Below, piece by piece: positions 25,782-35,389 of a stretch of DNA of 64,000 bases. The position numbers and the translations under genes were made by a program. Within the stretch, counting starts at the first letter, position 1, and each line of letters starts with the position of its first letter. The notes under the pieces were generated by a model. The model saw only the letters and a program-made list of their open reading frames with translations, did no database searches and had not been told where the DNA came from. This DNA is from an uncultured Bacteroidales bacterium (GTDB lineage Bacteria; Bacteroidota; Bacteroidia; Bacteroidales; Bacteroidaceae): the NCBI GenBank assembly GCA_902798425.1, contig CADBWR010000004.1:1-64000 (forward strand). The letters run 5' to 3'.

Positions 25782-27007
25782 CTTACTTTCTTGATTTGAA
25801 TATTCAGTTCTTGTACAGCAGATTTATAGGTAGCATCTCCATCTGCTTCAATGCATAGCGTGATGCCATCCCATAAGCGTTTAGGGTCAAACCCAAAATA
25901 GTCGGGATCATAACGGAAGGTATATTCGCCCGTTTGAACGGCAGCACCAGAAATCAGTACAACACGGGGACGAACCTGAGCATGCTGGTAACTGCCAACA
26001 TTGCGAGTGCTATCGACGAAGACAGGTTCTACGGTAAAGGTATCGCTGCTTATGCTTGTCGTCAGTTTGATGTGCCTATTGGAGTCGTAGGTAACAGGCT
26101 TTCCATTGACACGGGCAGAGACATACTGCATCTGTTTGCCAAGAGACGTCTGATAGCGAGCACGCGTCAGGTTCACCATCTCGCCATCTTGATACCAGAA
26201 CTGGTCATGCGGGTCCTTACTCTCTTGTCCATCCGCCCGCCAGCGGCTATAATACACACCTCCTTGAGGACGCGGGTCTTTGAGGGCTTTAGCAATGAAG
26301 CAGGCAATATAATCCTGTGTTTCCTCACACAAGTCAAAATGTCCCTTGCCTGCATCACAGAGGAAGGATATACGACTATCGGGATACATCATACGAAAAG
26401 CCAAAGCGGGACGCACACGGGCTTCCCACCATTCATATTCACCTTCTATCATCAATCCTGGGATATAGTCTATGTTGCGCGTTCTGCCCCACTCCACATT
26501 GGCACGACCATAACCGCAGAGATTTGTTCGGGGAGCATCTCCGTGATAAGAGATGACACACAATGTGCGTTCTGCATTCCATGCAGCAAAATTCCAAGGG
26601 AAGGTGGCCTGGGCAGAATGGCCAAAAGGAATGATACGGCAAGAAGCCAATTCTGGATGCTCCGTAGCGCGGGCGAAGTCGAGCATCATCTGCTCAAAAC
26701 GTTCCTGACAAGTTTTTCCGTTCTTGTCCTTGATGCTGACATCCCAGTTCTGCGAACCTTGTTGTACAAAGGCCATCGCTACGCCTAAGGAGTCCATTCG
26801 TCGGCAGAACATCTTGCTACGAAACAGCACTTCCTCCGACATATTCTGGTGACAGTAGAGCATAGCACTCACCTTTTTCTGTCCACGAGGCAGTCGCAGG
26901 TAAGCACGGTAGCCCTCGTCTCCCAATTGGCAGTCAAACGATACTGTTTGTGCCATAGCAGAAGACATGGAGCACCAGAGAAGAATGAACCAAAGGAATC
27001 TTTTCAT
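25778..27007 (-). CDS. Secreted alpha/beta-hydrolase, probable carbohydrate esterase
   Basis: A 409-residue protein with signal peptide 1-19 and an alpha/beta-hydrolase fold. The nucleophile elbow GHSAQATFPW (serine near residue 150) and a later histidine in CDAGKGHFDLCEE (near 230) fit a Ser-His-acid triad. A C-terminal beta-domain of about 130 residues (from 275) probably packs against the catalytic part. Between GH127-like and GH43 genes, the natural reading is removal of acetyl, methyl or feruloyl groups from a hemicellulose or pectin. The exact family is not recognised. Confidence 0.65.
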   Translation of the reverse strand: MKRFLWFILLWCSMSSAMAQTVSFDCQLGDEGYRAYLRLPRGQKKVSAMLYCHQNMSEEVLFRSKMFCRRMDSLGVAMAFVQQGSQNWDVSIKDKNGKTCQERFEQMMLDFARATEHPELASCRIIPFGHSAQATFPWNFAAWNAERTLCVISYHGDAPRTNLCGYGRANVEWGRTRNIDYIPGLMIEGEYEWWEARVRPALAFRMMYPDSRISFLCDAGKGHFDLCEETQDYIACFIAKALKDPRPQGGVYYSRWRADGQESKDPHDQFWYQDGEMVNLTRARYQTSLGKQMQYVSARVNGKPVTYDSNRHIKLTTSISSDTFTVEPVFVDSTRNVGSYQHAQVRPRVVLISGAAVQTGEYTFRYDPDYFGFDPKRLWDGITLCIEADGDATYKSAVQELNIQIKKVR

Positions 27008-27010
27008 ATA

Positions 27011-28654
27011 CTATTTCGTTATCCGTATCCAGTCAACATCCAGCCAGCCGCGGTTGCCCTTGCGGTTGCTGCATTCTGCGACAAAACCGAACTTGGCGCC
27101 AATCCACTTGCCCTCACGCATCGCAAAGACATCGCCAGCATCCTTGTAGTGCTTGCCGTCCATACTATAGGCGAAGCGACACTGTCCGTCCTTCACCGTC
27201 AAGCGAAGGTAGAGGTCGAGATAGATGGCGGGAGAGTAAGGAATGGTATCACGGTCAGTAGGCATCAACGTGGCAAGTGTCTGCTGTGTTTCTGTCTGTC
27301 CTGCGTCGGCACCCTTGCAGGTGTGGCGCTGAAGGAGGAAGGCATCGCCTTGGCGATGGACAACGAGGGCACTATAGTCGCGACCCATCATAACGAGACC
27401 GCCATACTGGTTGTCGTCCTTAGAGGCAAAGCGTACCTTGGCAGTAGCCGTGAAACGCAGTGCCGTAGGTTTCTGCAAAAGCAGGTTGGGAACATCCCAC
27501 AGCGAGCGGAAATGCTGAGGGAGATCCTGGGTATAGAGACGGTAGAAGCCGTTGGCGGTCGGCATGCCGTAGAGTTGGTTGTAGTTAGCATGCCACTGCC
27601 ACTGCAGCCCCAGCTGACCATCATTGAACTCGTCAGACTCCTGAGGATTACAGATAGCTGACGACTTCTGATTCTTCGTTAATGGCTTGCGATATTTGGT
27701 GTAGGGCTCACCATTGTTGCCCATCATCGGCCATCCGCTGGACCAGTCGACGGGTTGCAGGTAGACCACACGGCCGTAAGCGCCCCTGTCGTTGAAATGC
27801 AGAAACCAGTCCTCACCCTGCGAGGTATGTACCCACGCCCCCTGATGAGGTCCATTGACGGTGGTCTTGCCCTGCCACATGACACGCTTCCATTCATAGG
27901 GTCCGTAGGGCGATTTGCTACGCATGGCGAGTTGCCATCCTCTCTCGACGCCACCTGCAGGGTTCATAATCCAATACCAGCCGTCACGCTTATAGAACTT
28001 AGGGCCCTCAGAGGTAAAATTCTCCTGCCACCCATCAAAGGCGATGCATGGCTTTCCAATGGCGCGGGTACCATCGGCAGAGAGTTCGCGGACGGTGAGG
28101 ATGGAATTCAGACCAGCGCGAGAGGCTGCCCAACCATTGACCAGATAGCAGCGCCCGTCATCGTCCCACAGCGGACAGGGGTCTATCATACCTTTGCCAG
28201 GAACGACACAGACTGGACGGGACCATGCCATCACATTCCCTCCTTTTGAGGGAGTTGGCGAGGACACCATGAAGATGCCCTGGTCCGGGTCTCCCCAATA
28301 GATGAATAAGGAGTCGTTATGATGACGGATAGCAGGAGCCCAAACGCCATTGCCATGCTGTGGCTTGTCAAACAGTTCCTTGGGGTACTGCTCCTCTAAG
28401 GCATAGCCCACTATCTGCCAGTTCACCAGGTCCTTGGAATGCAGAATAGGTAACCCAGGAATACAGTTGAACGACGATGCTGTCAGGTAGTAGTCTTCGC
28501 CTACCACACAGACATCGGGGTCGCTATAGTCGGCAAAGAGTACGGGATTGGTATAGGTTCCGTCACCATTGTCTGGACACCATACCTTTGACTGATACTG
28601 AGCCTGCAAGGATAGAGCGAAGAGCAGGCTGAGGATGGTAATGAGCTGTTTCAT
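27011..28654 (-). CDS. GH43 family glycosidase
   Basis: A 547-residue secreted hydrolase. I moved the start to the ATG at 28652-28654 because it opens a clean signal peptide (MKQLITILSLLFALSLQAQ); the upstream reading frame has no such feature. The beta-propeller begins at NPVLFADYSDPDV with catalytic Asp (general base) in YSDPD, and the acid Glu lies in TSEGPKFYKR near residue 213. A C-terminal concanavalin-like domain (from about 345) is usual in GH43 subfamilies active on xylan or arabinan. An inserted GGNVMAW-type loop (28236-28262, SSPTPSKGG) looks like a palindromic element. Likely an exo-acting beta-xylosidase or alpha-arabinofuranosidase; it precedes the esterase. Confidence 0.85.
   Translation of the reverse strand: MKQLITILSLLFALSLQAQYQSKVWCPDNGDGTYTNPVLFADYSDPDVCVVGEDYYLTASSFNCIPGLPILHSKDLVNWQIVGYALEEQYPKELFDKPQHGNGVWAPAIRHHNDSLFIYWGDPDQGIFMVSSPTPSKGGNVMAWSRPVCVVPGKGMIDPCPLWDDDGRCYLVNGWAASRAGLNSILTVRELSADGTRAIGKPCIAFDGWQENFTSEGPKFYKRDGWYWIMNPAGGVERGWQLAMRSKSPYGPYEWKRVMWQGKTTVNGPHQGAWVHTSQGEDWFLHFNDRGAYGRVVYLQPVDWSSGWPMMGNNGEPYTKYRKPLTKNQKSSAICNPQESDEFNDGQLGLQWQWHANYNQLYGMPTANGFYRLYTQDLPQHFRSLWDVPNLLLQKPTALRFTATAKVRFASKDDNQYGGLVMMGRDYSALVVHRQGDAFLLQRHTCKGADAGQTETQQTLATLMPTDRDTIPYSPAIYLDLYLRLTVKDGQCRFAYSMDGKHYKDAGDVFAMREGKWIGAKFGFVAECSNRKGNRGWLDVDWIRITK
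28236..28262. repeat. Short palindrome inside the GH43 gene
   Basis: CCCTC and GAGGG arms separated by a T-rich loop. In frame, it adds PTPSKGG to a surface loop of the propeller, the same peptide type (TPxPSxGG) as the elements at 36499, 40499 and 44621. Confidence 0.45.
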
Positions 28655-28665
28655 AGAAATAATCG

Positions 28666-29769
28666 TTATTGGATAGTTACTTGTAAGGGATGGCGCTGAG
28701 CCAGCATAAACCACTCGATGCGCAGCTGCCACTCGGCTTGTGAGCGGACGTCAAACTCGCTCCAGGCAGCGCCGAAGAAATAGTGGAAACGACCCTGCTG
28801 GGAATGTTTCTGAATGCCCAATACGTGGTTCTCCATTTGTTTCATCTGCACTTCTGTATCAGGGAACAGCAAGGCAGAATATATCTGGAACTGGTGGCGC
28901 TCAGGATCTACGGTAGGGTCTGCATAATGGACATAATCTTTACTCATCACAACGGTGGTGGGGTCGGCAGCGCGGATAGCCAGACCTGCTGCTACGCTGG
29001 TGCCCGACGGGAGACCGTCGGGAGCTGTGGTGGTATACCAGACGGTGGCCTCACAGAAGTTCGAACCTTTGTCGAGCGAGAGGATGCGATGTTCTGTCAC
29101 TCCGTCAACAGTGGGGAAGTTGACCTGTACGGTAAAGCGCAACGGACCTTTGTCTAAGATTTTATAAGAATCGTAGCACCACGGATAGACAATCTTTCCG
29201 TCCCGCACGAGACAAGGTGTGCCACAACCCAGTGTGGGGCCTACTCCATAGCAGTCGAGGGCACGCCCGTAGTCGAGATGGAACGACAATCGGGGGTCGT
29301 TGCTGTATAGTTCTTCCAGAACGAAATCGGTGGTACGCTTCACCCATACATCGTGGCCGAATCCTTTCTCGCCCTTGCGCTGCATGGCCGGACCATAGAG
29401 GCGGAAACCGATGCGGTCGTTCTCGAAGGCTATGTCGTCAAGGCGTTCCGGATACATCCGTCCACCGACGGATGAGCGTATAGCAGCAGGGATACCCTCT
29501 TGAATGGTCAAGACGGCCTTGCCATGAGGACGCACATGGACATCGACCAACAATTGACCATCGTAGGTCCATTGCGAAACTCGTTCTATACCGAATGCGT
29601 CACGTACGATAACACCCTTCCCTGCCTCAATGCCTAATGGTCCGGCAGGGATAGACACCAACTCCGAACGTTGTGCGGAGGTAGGATTGGTAATGGTTAT
29701 GGTCTTCTGCGCCTTCACGGATGGAAGAAGGAACATGAAGAAGATGAAAACAGCAATAATTCTTCTCAT
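28666..29769 (-). CDS. DUF4861-like secreted protein
   Basis: A 367-residue protein with signal peptide 1-20. The sequence (GIERVSQWTYDGQLLVDVHV, DCYGVGPTLGCGTPCL, DKGSNFCEATVWYT) looks like the DUF4861 family found in PULs for acidic plant or algal glycans; its beta-sandwich fold resembles polysaccharide-lyase and glycosidase domains. Catalytic role unproven. It is translationally linked to the GH97 gene (start overlaps the stop by 1 bp). Confidence 0.65.
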   Translation of the reverse strand: MRRIIAVFIFFMFLLPSVKAQKTITITNPTSAQRSELVSIPAGPLGIEAGKGVIVRDAFGIERVSQWTYDGQLLVDVHVRPHGKAVLTIQEGIPAAIRSSVGGRMYPERLDDIAFENDRIGFRLYGPAMQRKGEKGFGHDVWVKRTTDFVLEELYSNDPRLSFHLDYGRALDCYGVGPTLGCGTPCLVRDGKIVYPWCYDSYKILDKGPLRFTVQVNFPTVDGVTEHRILSLDKGSNFCEATVWYTTTAPDGLPSGTSVAAGLAIRAADPTTVVMSKDYVHYADPTVDPERHQFQIYSALLFPDTEVQMKQMENHVLGIQKHSQQGRFHYFFGAAWSEFDVRSQAEWQLRIEWFMLAQRHPLQVTIQ

Positions 29770-31655
29770 TAGATGATGGACTTAAAGTGTAATGCGGCAC
29801 CACCGCTTGACTGTAAGGTCAGTGTGATGGGCTTCCCGCTCTTGACAGTCATATGCTTAACGGCCACCTTGGTGCGGGTGGTCAGGGTGGAATCGTCGTT
29901 GTACAGCTCCACCTGATACCTGCCCTTGGGCAAGAAGTCGGTGGGGATATTGATGGTACGTTCCTCCGTATTGGTCATAGCACCAACAAACCACTCACTG
30001 CCGGCACGCCGCGCCTGAACGATATATTCGCCAGGAATGCCGTCAAGGGCAATACTCTCATCGAACACGGTAGGACAGTCTTTCCAGAACTGCAACTCAG
30101 CCTCTCCCTTGTCGACAAACGGGTTGTCGTACCAGAAATAAAACTGCAAAGGAGAATAGTAGACAGCAGCCATCGCCAACTGGTGTCCTTTGGTATTCTT
30201 GACACGGCCGTTGAAGTAGCACAGCGTATAGTCGGCAGGACCACAGAGATAGCGCGTAAAAGGCAGGAGGACATTGTGGGTAGCATCGGGCATTTCCTCG
30301 TTACCACGAATGCCCTCCTGCGTAAGCACATTAGGATAAGTGCGCGACAGTCCTGTGGGACGATACTCATCATGGATGTCGACCATGATGTGATAGCGGA
30401 CACACTTGGCTACGGCATCGTGCAGCCAGGTAGACCATTGCTGGTTGCCTATCTGCACAAAACCAAACTTGATGCCGCTAACACCCCACTGCTGATATAA
30501 TGGTAGTAGTTTGTCTAATTGTTGATAGAGGGCACGCTGATTGACATAGACCCACACGCCAATGCCCTTACTCTTGGCATATTGGCAGATGTCGGGCATG
30601 GTGAAGTCGCGTGACGCAGCGACAGCAGTAGCGTCAGAGGACACCCTGCCCTCCGGACCGTACCAGCCGGCGTCGAGTTCCACATAGTCGAAACCAAACT
30701 GGGCACAGTAGTCGATACTCTGCATAATACCCTCTTTGGTGAGCTTGCCAGAACGGAACGCCTTGCCAGGACGTACCCACGACCAGTCGTGCTGCATGTC
30801 TCGCTCACTATTGAGATTAAGGATGAGGTCTTTATGATTGATGAGGTCGACAGCCTTCTCTGCCGCCATAACAACCCGCCACGGGGTATCGTAGGGGGAG
30901 ATGATATCGGCAGAGCTATACATGGCTATCTGCAACTCGTTCTCCTGCTTCAACTTGAACTTACCACGGGCATAGTCCTTCATAGATGCTTCCAGCAGGG
31001 CGACATACAAGCCGTCGGAGGTCTGTAGCAGCAGCGGGCGTTCGCTCTCAAACCATTCGCCCTTCAGCGGGCGCTTGTCGTAAGGTCCCTGTGCCCACTC
31101 TTCATACCACGCCATCGTACCGTCAGGCATGCGGAAAGAGGTCTGCTCGCCCGTGACATGCAGGAAGAGACCATTGGACGTCTCGGGGAAATGGTAGCGG
31201 AAAGCAATACCTTCATCATAGGCACGGACGACGATGTCCATGGCGTAGTATTTGCGTTTGTCATAGCCCTCGCTGATGGCGCCCTGTCCATTAGACCCTT
31301 TCTCATAATGCAGGACGAGTTGGTTATAATGGTCACGCACCTGTCGATTCTCACCATACAGCGGGGTCCATGTGGTATCAACGCTCTCCATGCTGTCTAC
31401 GCTTTCCAGTGTTAAGTCGCTACACCAGTTCTCATGAACGCCACGCGGTACGGCAAGTGCCGACTCAAACAGTCGGTTATCTATATCTACGCCCAATAGG
31501 CCATGCTCCACCACTACCTTATTATTAAAGGTCAAACCATAGGTCATACCCTCAATGGTGATAGTATACTTGCCGTCGGGCGACGACAGTTGGTGGGCTG
31601 CCATGCTCAAAGGAAGCAGGAATGCCAAGATACACAGGACTGTCTTTCTCATCAT
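29769..31655 (-). CDS. GH97 family glycoside hydrolase
   Basis: A 628-residue periplasmic enzyme with a signal peptide after the tandem methionines at 31655/31652 (MMRKTVLCILAFLLPLSMAA). The open frame reaches 31724, but those residues lack a ribosome site and the true start is taken at 31655. The N-terminal GH97 beta-domain contains VPRGVHENWCSDLTLE; the barrel contains YVELDAGWYGPEG and VDIHDEYRPTGLSRTYPNVL. The family splits into calcium-dependent inverting alpha-glucosidases and retaining alpha-galactosidases; the Asp in IHDEYRP favours the retaining alpha-galactosidase side, with low confidence. It overlaps the stop of the lyase/beta-helix gene by 4 bp. Confidence 0.85.
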   Translation of the reverse strand: MMRKTVLCILAFLLPLSMAAHQLSSPDGKYTITIEGMTYGLTFNNKVVVEHGLLGVDIDNRLFESALAVPRGVHENWCSDLTLESVDSMESVDTTWTPLYGENRQVRDHYNQLVLHYEKGSNGQGAISEGYDKRKYYAMDIVVRAYDEGIAFRYHFPETSNGLFLHVTGEQTSFRMPDGTMAWYEEWAQGPYDKRPLKGEWFESERPLLLQTSDGLYVALLEASMKDYARGKFKLKQENELQIAMYSSADIISPYDTPWRVVMAAEKAVDLINHKDLILNLNSERDMQHDWSWVRPGKAFRSGKLTKEGIMQSIDYCAQFGFDYVELDAGWYGPEGRVSSDATAVAASRDFTMPDICQYAKSKGIGVWVYVNQRALYQQLDKLLPLYQQWGVSGIKFGFVQIGNQQWSTWLHDAVAKCVRYHIMVDIHDEYRPTGLSRTYPNVLTQEGIRGNEEMPDATHNVLLPFTRYLCGPADYTLCYFNGRVKNTKGHQLAMAAVYYSPLQFYFWYDNPFVDKGEAELQFWKDCPTVFDESIALDGIPGEYIVQARRAGSEWFVGAMTNTEERTINIPTDFLPKGRYQVELYNDDSTLTTRTKVAVKHMTVKSGKPITLTLQSSGGAALHFKSII

Positions 31656-33994
31656 TTCGTAAATATTAAGTTTTCCACATGAGAACCGACAAACATAGGC
31701 ACATAGTCGCTGGTGGCATGCCACTTGGGTTTGCCAGGCATTGCGTCATATATCAGGCGGCCATTGATTTTCAGCCCCTCGAAGGTGACATTCTTCACCT
31801 TATGCTGTGCATCATAGCCAGAGATGACAGACATCTGGGGCTGTTCACCATAGAGACGGATATTGCGGAACAGCACATTCTCAACACCCTTACCTGCTGC
31901 CATGCAGTATTTCTGGTTCCATGCTACCTTCACCTGTGCGATGCTGCCTCGACGGATACCCTCTATGCGGATGTTGTCGAAGGTAACATCCTTCACATAA
32001 TTGCCGTCACCGCAGTTGATAGCCAGACAACCCTGGTAGTCTACCTGCTGCTCGTTCTGGCAGATAATGTCTATATTGTCGTAGCGCAGACGGACGATGC
32101 TGTCACCTACGGCAGGGTCGCCATGCAGTCCGATGAAGATGGGGTGAGCCACATCGGCCCACAGCGTCGAGTTGGTCATGCGGATATTGCGCACGCTGCC
32201 ATTAAAGCCTTTGCGTGTGGCATAGGCCGTGGTGCAGTCGTCAGAGTTGCGACAGAAAACTCTATCGAAGAGGATATCACTGCTACCGCCGAAGACATTC
32301 AGTCCGTCACCCCACTGCGGATGAGAAATGGAACGTACGTCGTGCAGCGTGACCTGTGAGGACTCACCGATAGGACAAGTATTCACCACCAGACCGTCTA
32401 CCGTAACATGCTTCGAACGATAGACATGACAACCCTCATATCCGTTCTTCGGACGAGCGATGCCACGCCCTAAGATGCTGACATTCTCTGCATCTTCTAT
32501 GGCAAAGGTGCCCAAGAAATAACTGCCACCATCGAGATAGACCGTTGTATTCGACGGCACCTTGATTGTCTCTTCCGTATACAACCCTGCGGGATAATAG
32601 CGGAAGGCACGGCCCTGTGACTTGGCAGCTTTCTCGGCAGTCTCCTTAGTGACAGCAGGCTTGGAGGTGAACACCAGCAGATTGCCTGCTGTGTCGCCAT
32701 CCAGTTCTACGCTGACATTCTCCGGCTGGAACAGCAGGAACCGCAGCGTGCTGTCGTTCTGCACCTGAGCAATCGTTCCACGGTAGTCGGGACGGATACG
32801 GGCACTTTTGAACTTCTTATGTTTGCTGACGACCTTAACAAAGACATCACCCGTAAAGTCAAAGACCACATACGACACCTCGCCGCCGCGAATCTTGGCA
32901 CCATAGGTATCTATCTTCGTCCACTCCTGCTTGCCGCGAGGCTGGAGATAGACATCATAGTCGTCCTTCAGCGGAGCACCCTGCGGAGCGGGATAGGTCA
33001 CGATGCTATGTAACTTCACACCCTCCTTGACGCCTTTAACACTAAACTGGTCAGCCTCGGGATTTCTTTTGACCTCACCCTTCTTCTCGGCTTTCTGCTG
33101 CAAGGCAAGAATCTTTTTGGTATATGGCATCTTCAAGCCTTTACGCTCCACATAGTGGTGATAGGGTATCGCATAGATGCAGCGGATGCGGCCACGTCCC
33201 ATCTCACCTGGTTCAGTCCAGTCGTTATAGAGCCCTGTATAGTCCGTCCAGGTCTCGAAAGGTACGTCGTAGCCGAGGTTATACTTGGCGGTATACTCCA
33301 TACCCTTCAGCAGACGGTTGTCGAGGGCGCCCCACAGATCGTCGCCTTGCTCCCACGCCATCTCGCAAATATCACACATGGCGCCCAGTCCCAGTTGGGC
33401 ATGGCCTTGGTCACGTCCTGTTTCTTGGCACTGACCAGTAGCACTGACATAGCCTGGCAACGAGCCGTTGTCGTGGCCGTGGAGATAGATATCGACGGCA
33501 TGCTGGTAGAGCGCCTTGTCTTTCAAGAAGATGGCAGCAGCCATGCGGCAACGGTTGACGATATGTCCCCAGTTACCATTGGCATAGGGACTATAAGCCT
33601 CAAATCTGTCGACCACCGGCAGGACGGCACGATGCACCATAGCAGTCCATGCGGCAGTCTGGTGGGCCTCCATCAGACTCATGGCACGCAGCAGCCAATA
33701 GACCTGAATCGTACACAGCGGAGCGTCGTGCCCTTCAAAGCGCTGAAGCGTATTGGCATAGGCATTGATAATCATCAACGCTGTGGCCGTGTCGCCAGCC
33801 TTGGCACTTTGCCAGGCTTGCCACATATCCCGTTCACTGCCCCCTTTTGTCTTGCCGTATTGTCCGTCACGGGCCACGATCTCGTAGGGACCAGCCATCT
33901 TGTAAGGGTTCTGTGCCCGCAAAACAGGAGAAAACAGAAGCAACAGCACTGAGAGAAAGAATTGTCGTATCATCGTTGTTTGTTTCTTATTCAT
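31652..33994 (-). CDS. Fusion of alginate-lyase-like domain and right-handed beta-helix (GH28-like) domain
   Basis: About 780 residues from the ATG at 33992-33994 (a second possible start is 33973). A signal peptide (MIRQFFLSVLLLLFSPVLRA) precedes an alpha-barrel with the lyase motif CQETGRDQGHAQ (near residue 180), the same as in the two lyases of the upstream PUL. From about residue 330 a beta-helix follows with repeated turns (GSSDILFDRVFCRNSDDCTT, NVLFRNIRLYG), resembling GH28/GH49-type pectin-active enzymes. The two catalytic modules in one chain suggest sequential attack on a uronic-acid polymer. The promoter at 34008-34039 drives this operon. Confidence 0.7.
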   Translation of the reverse strand: MNKKQTTMIRQFFLSVLLLLFSPVLRAQNPYKMAGPYEIVARDGQYGKTKGGSERDMWQAWQSAKAGDTATALMIINAYANTLQRFEGHDAPLCTIQVYWLLRAMSLMEAHQTAAWTAMVHRAVLPVVDRFEAYSPYANGNWGHIVNRCRMAAAIFLKDKALYQHAVDIYLHGHDNGSLPGYVSATGQCQETGRDQGHAQLGLGAMCDICEMAWEQGDDLWGALDNRLLKGMEYTAKYNLGYDVPFETWTDYTGLYNDWTEPGEMGRGRIRCIYAIPYHHYVERKGLKMPYTKKILALQQKAEKKGEVKRNPEADQFSVKGVKEGVKLHSIVTYPAPQGAPLKDDYDVYLQPRGKQEWTKIDTYGAKIRGGEVSYVVFDFTGDVFVKVVSKHKKFKSARIRPDYRGTIAQVQNDSTLRFLLFQPENVSVELDGDTAGNLLVFTSKPAVTKETAEKAAKSQGRAFRYYPAGLYTEETIKVPSNTTVYLDGGSYFLGTFAIEDAENVSILGRGIARPKNGYEGCHVYRSKHVTVDGLVVNTCPIGESSQVTLHDVRSISHPQWGDGLNVFGGSSDILFDRVFCRNSDDCTTAYATRKGFNGSVRNIRMTNSTLWADVAHPIFIGLHGDPAVGDSIVRLRYDNIDIICQNEQQVDYQGCLAINCGDGNYVKDVTFDNIRIEGIRRGSIAQVKVAWNQKYCMAAGKGVENVLFRNIRLYGEQPQMSVISGYDAQHKVKNVTFEGLKINGRLIYDAMPGKPKWHATSDYVPMFVGSHVENLIFTK

Positions 33995-34007
33995 ACGATT
34001 GCTGCTG

Positions 34008-34039
34008 CAAATATACGCAATAATCTGCTTTTCAACAAA
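34008..34039 (-). promoter_or_regulatory. Promoter of the lyase-GH97-GH43 operon
   Basis: Minus strand TTTG at 34039-34036, a 20-bp spacer and TATATTTG at 34015-34008. The gene starts about 14 bp further. The spacing and both boxes match the Bacteroidetes consensus. Confidence 0.7.
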
Positions 34040-34091
34040 TATTACGTAAAAGATTGTTGTCATACGTATTGATAAAAAAAGAATTAATAGA

Positions 34092-35306
34092 ATGAAGAAA
34101 TTGTTCTTTGCCGCCCTGCTGGGCGGACTGATCGCTTGCCAACAGCAGCAAACTGTCAACATAGCTGTAGACCAGCAGCTCGACTACTGTGCCCACCAGG
34201 TACATCGGTCACTGGAGACACTGCGCGACAGTGCAGGGGGCTACGACTACACGATGGAGCCGAGAAATATATTGCAAGAACAGGCAACATGGAACTGCCG
34301 TCGGGCAAGTGCGGAAGAGTGGTGTTCCGGTTTCTGGCCGGGCATTCTGTGGATGGACTATTCATATACTAAAGATGAAGACGTCCGCAAGGCGGCAGAA
34401 GGGTATACCGAGGCACTGTCGTTTCTGGGTACGCAACCTGTCTACGACCACGACTTGGGGTTCCTTGTTATCAACTCCTTCCTCAAAGGGTATGAGACGA
34501 CAGGCAGCAAGTCGTACAAGCAGACGGCACTGGCTGCTGCCGACACCTTGGCAACATTATTTAATAATAAGGTAGGAACGCTGCTGAGTTGGCCCCGCCA
34601 TGTGAAAGACTATGGCGGACACAATACCATCATGGACAATATGATTAACCTGGAACTGCTGTTCTGGGCTGCAGAGAATGGTGGCAGCAGCAGATTGAAG
34701 GACATCGCCGTGAAGCATGCGGAGACAACAATGAAGCACCACTTCCGCGAAGACGGCTCCTGCTACCACGTGGCGGTCTACGACACGCTGACGGGTGCAT
34801 TCATCAAGGGGGTGACGCATCAGGGCTATGCCGACTCGTCCATGTGGAGCCGTGGACAGTCGTGGGCCATCTATGGTTATACCATGGTATACCGCTACAC
34901 CCAAGACGCCCGTTTCCTGGCGTTTGCGCAGAAGGTGACAGACATCTATCTGAAACGGCTCCAAGAGACCAGCAACGACTGGGTACCCCTATGGGATATG
35001 GACGACCCACGCGGTCTACAGGCTCCTAAAGATGCATCGGCAGCGTGTGTTGTTGCCAGTGCCCTGCTGGAACTCTGCCAATATGTAGATACCGAGAAAG
35101 GCAAAGCATACAAGGATGCTGCCATCCACATGCTCAGCGACCTCTCTACAGACCTTTATCAAAGCCGTGAGAAGAACGTGGCCTTTCTCATGCACTCCAC
35201 GGGGCACCATCCCAACGGTTCAGAGATTGATGCGAGCATCATCTATGCTGACTATTACTACATCGAAGCCCTGCTCAGGTTGAGGACGATACAGGACAAG
35301 GGCTGA
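34092..35306 (+). CDS. GH88 family unsaturated glucuronyl hydrolase
   Basis: A 404-residue lipoprotein (lipobox IACQ near residue 16). The (alpha/alpha)6 barrel has EEWCSGFWPGILWMDY, YDHDLGFLVINS and NTIMDNMINLELLFW; the Asp residues in HDLGF and MDNMINL fit the two essential acidic residues of unsaturated glucuronyl hydrolases. It removes 4,5-unsaturated uronic acids left by lyases, which matches the lyase content of the cluster. It is divergent from the minus-strand operon, and its likely control region is shared with the promoter at 34008-34039. Confidence 0.87.
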   Translation: MKKLFFAALLGGLIACQQQQTVNIAVDQQLDYCAHQVHRSLETLRDSAGGYDYTMEPRNILQEQATWNCRRASAEEWCSGFWPGILWMDYSYTKDEDVRKAAEGYTEALSFLGTQPVYDHDLGFLVINSFLKGYETTGSKSYKQTALAAADTLATLFNNKVGTLLSWPRHVKDYGGHNTIMDNMINLELLFWAAENGGSSRLKDIAVKHAETTMKHHFREDGSCYHVAVYDTLTGAFIKGVTHQGYADSSMWSRGQSWAIYGYTMVYRYTQDARFLAFAQKVTDIYLKRLQETSNDWVPLWDMDDPRGLQAPKDASAACVVASALLELCQYVDTEKGKAYKDAAIHMLSDLSTDLYQSREKNVAFLMHSTGHHPNGSEIDASIIYADYYYIEALLRLRTIQDKG

Positions 35307-35351
35307 CAGCCGAAAGCGTGAGTCCGTAGGACTTGACACAATAAACAAAGG

Positions 35352-35389
35352 GAGTCTGCGTTATATGAAAGTATGCGTAGACTCTTTTT
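35352..35389 (+). terminator. Hairpin terminator overlapping the start of porE
   Basis: GAGTCTGCG (35353-35361) pairs with CGTAGACTC (35376-35384) and is followed by TTTTTATT. It can end the GH88 transcript. Its downstream arm lies in the first codons of porE (ATG at 35373), so the hairpin may also mask that start. The pairing has one mismatch. Confidence 0.55.
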
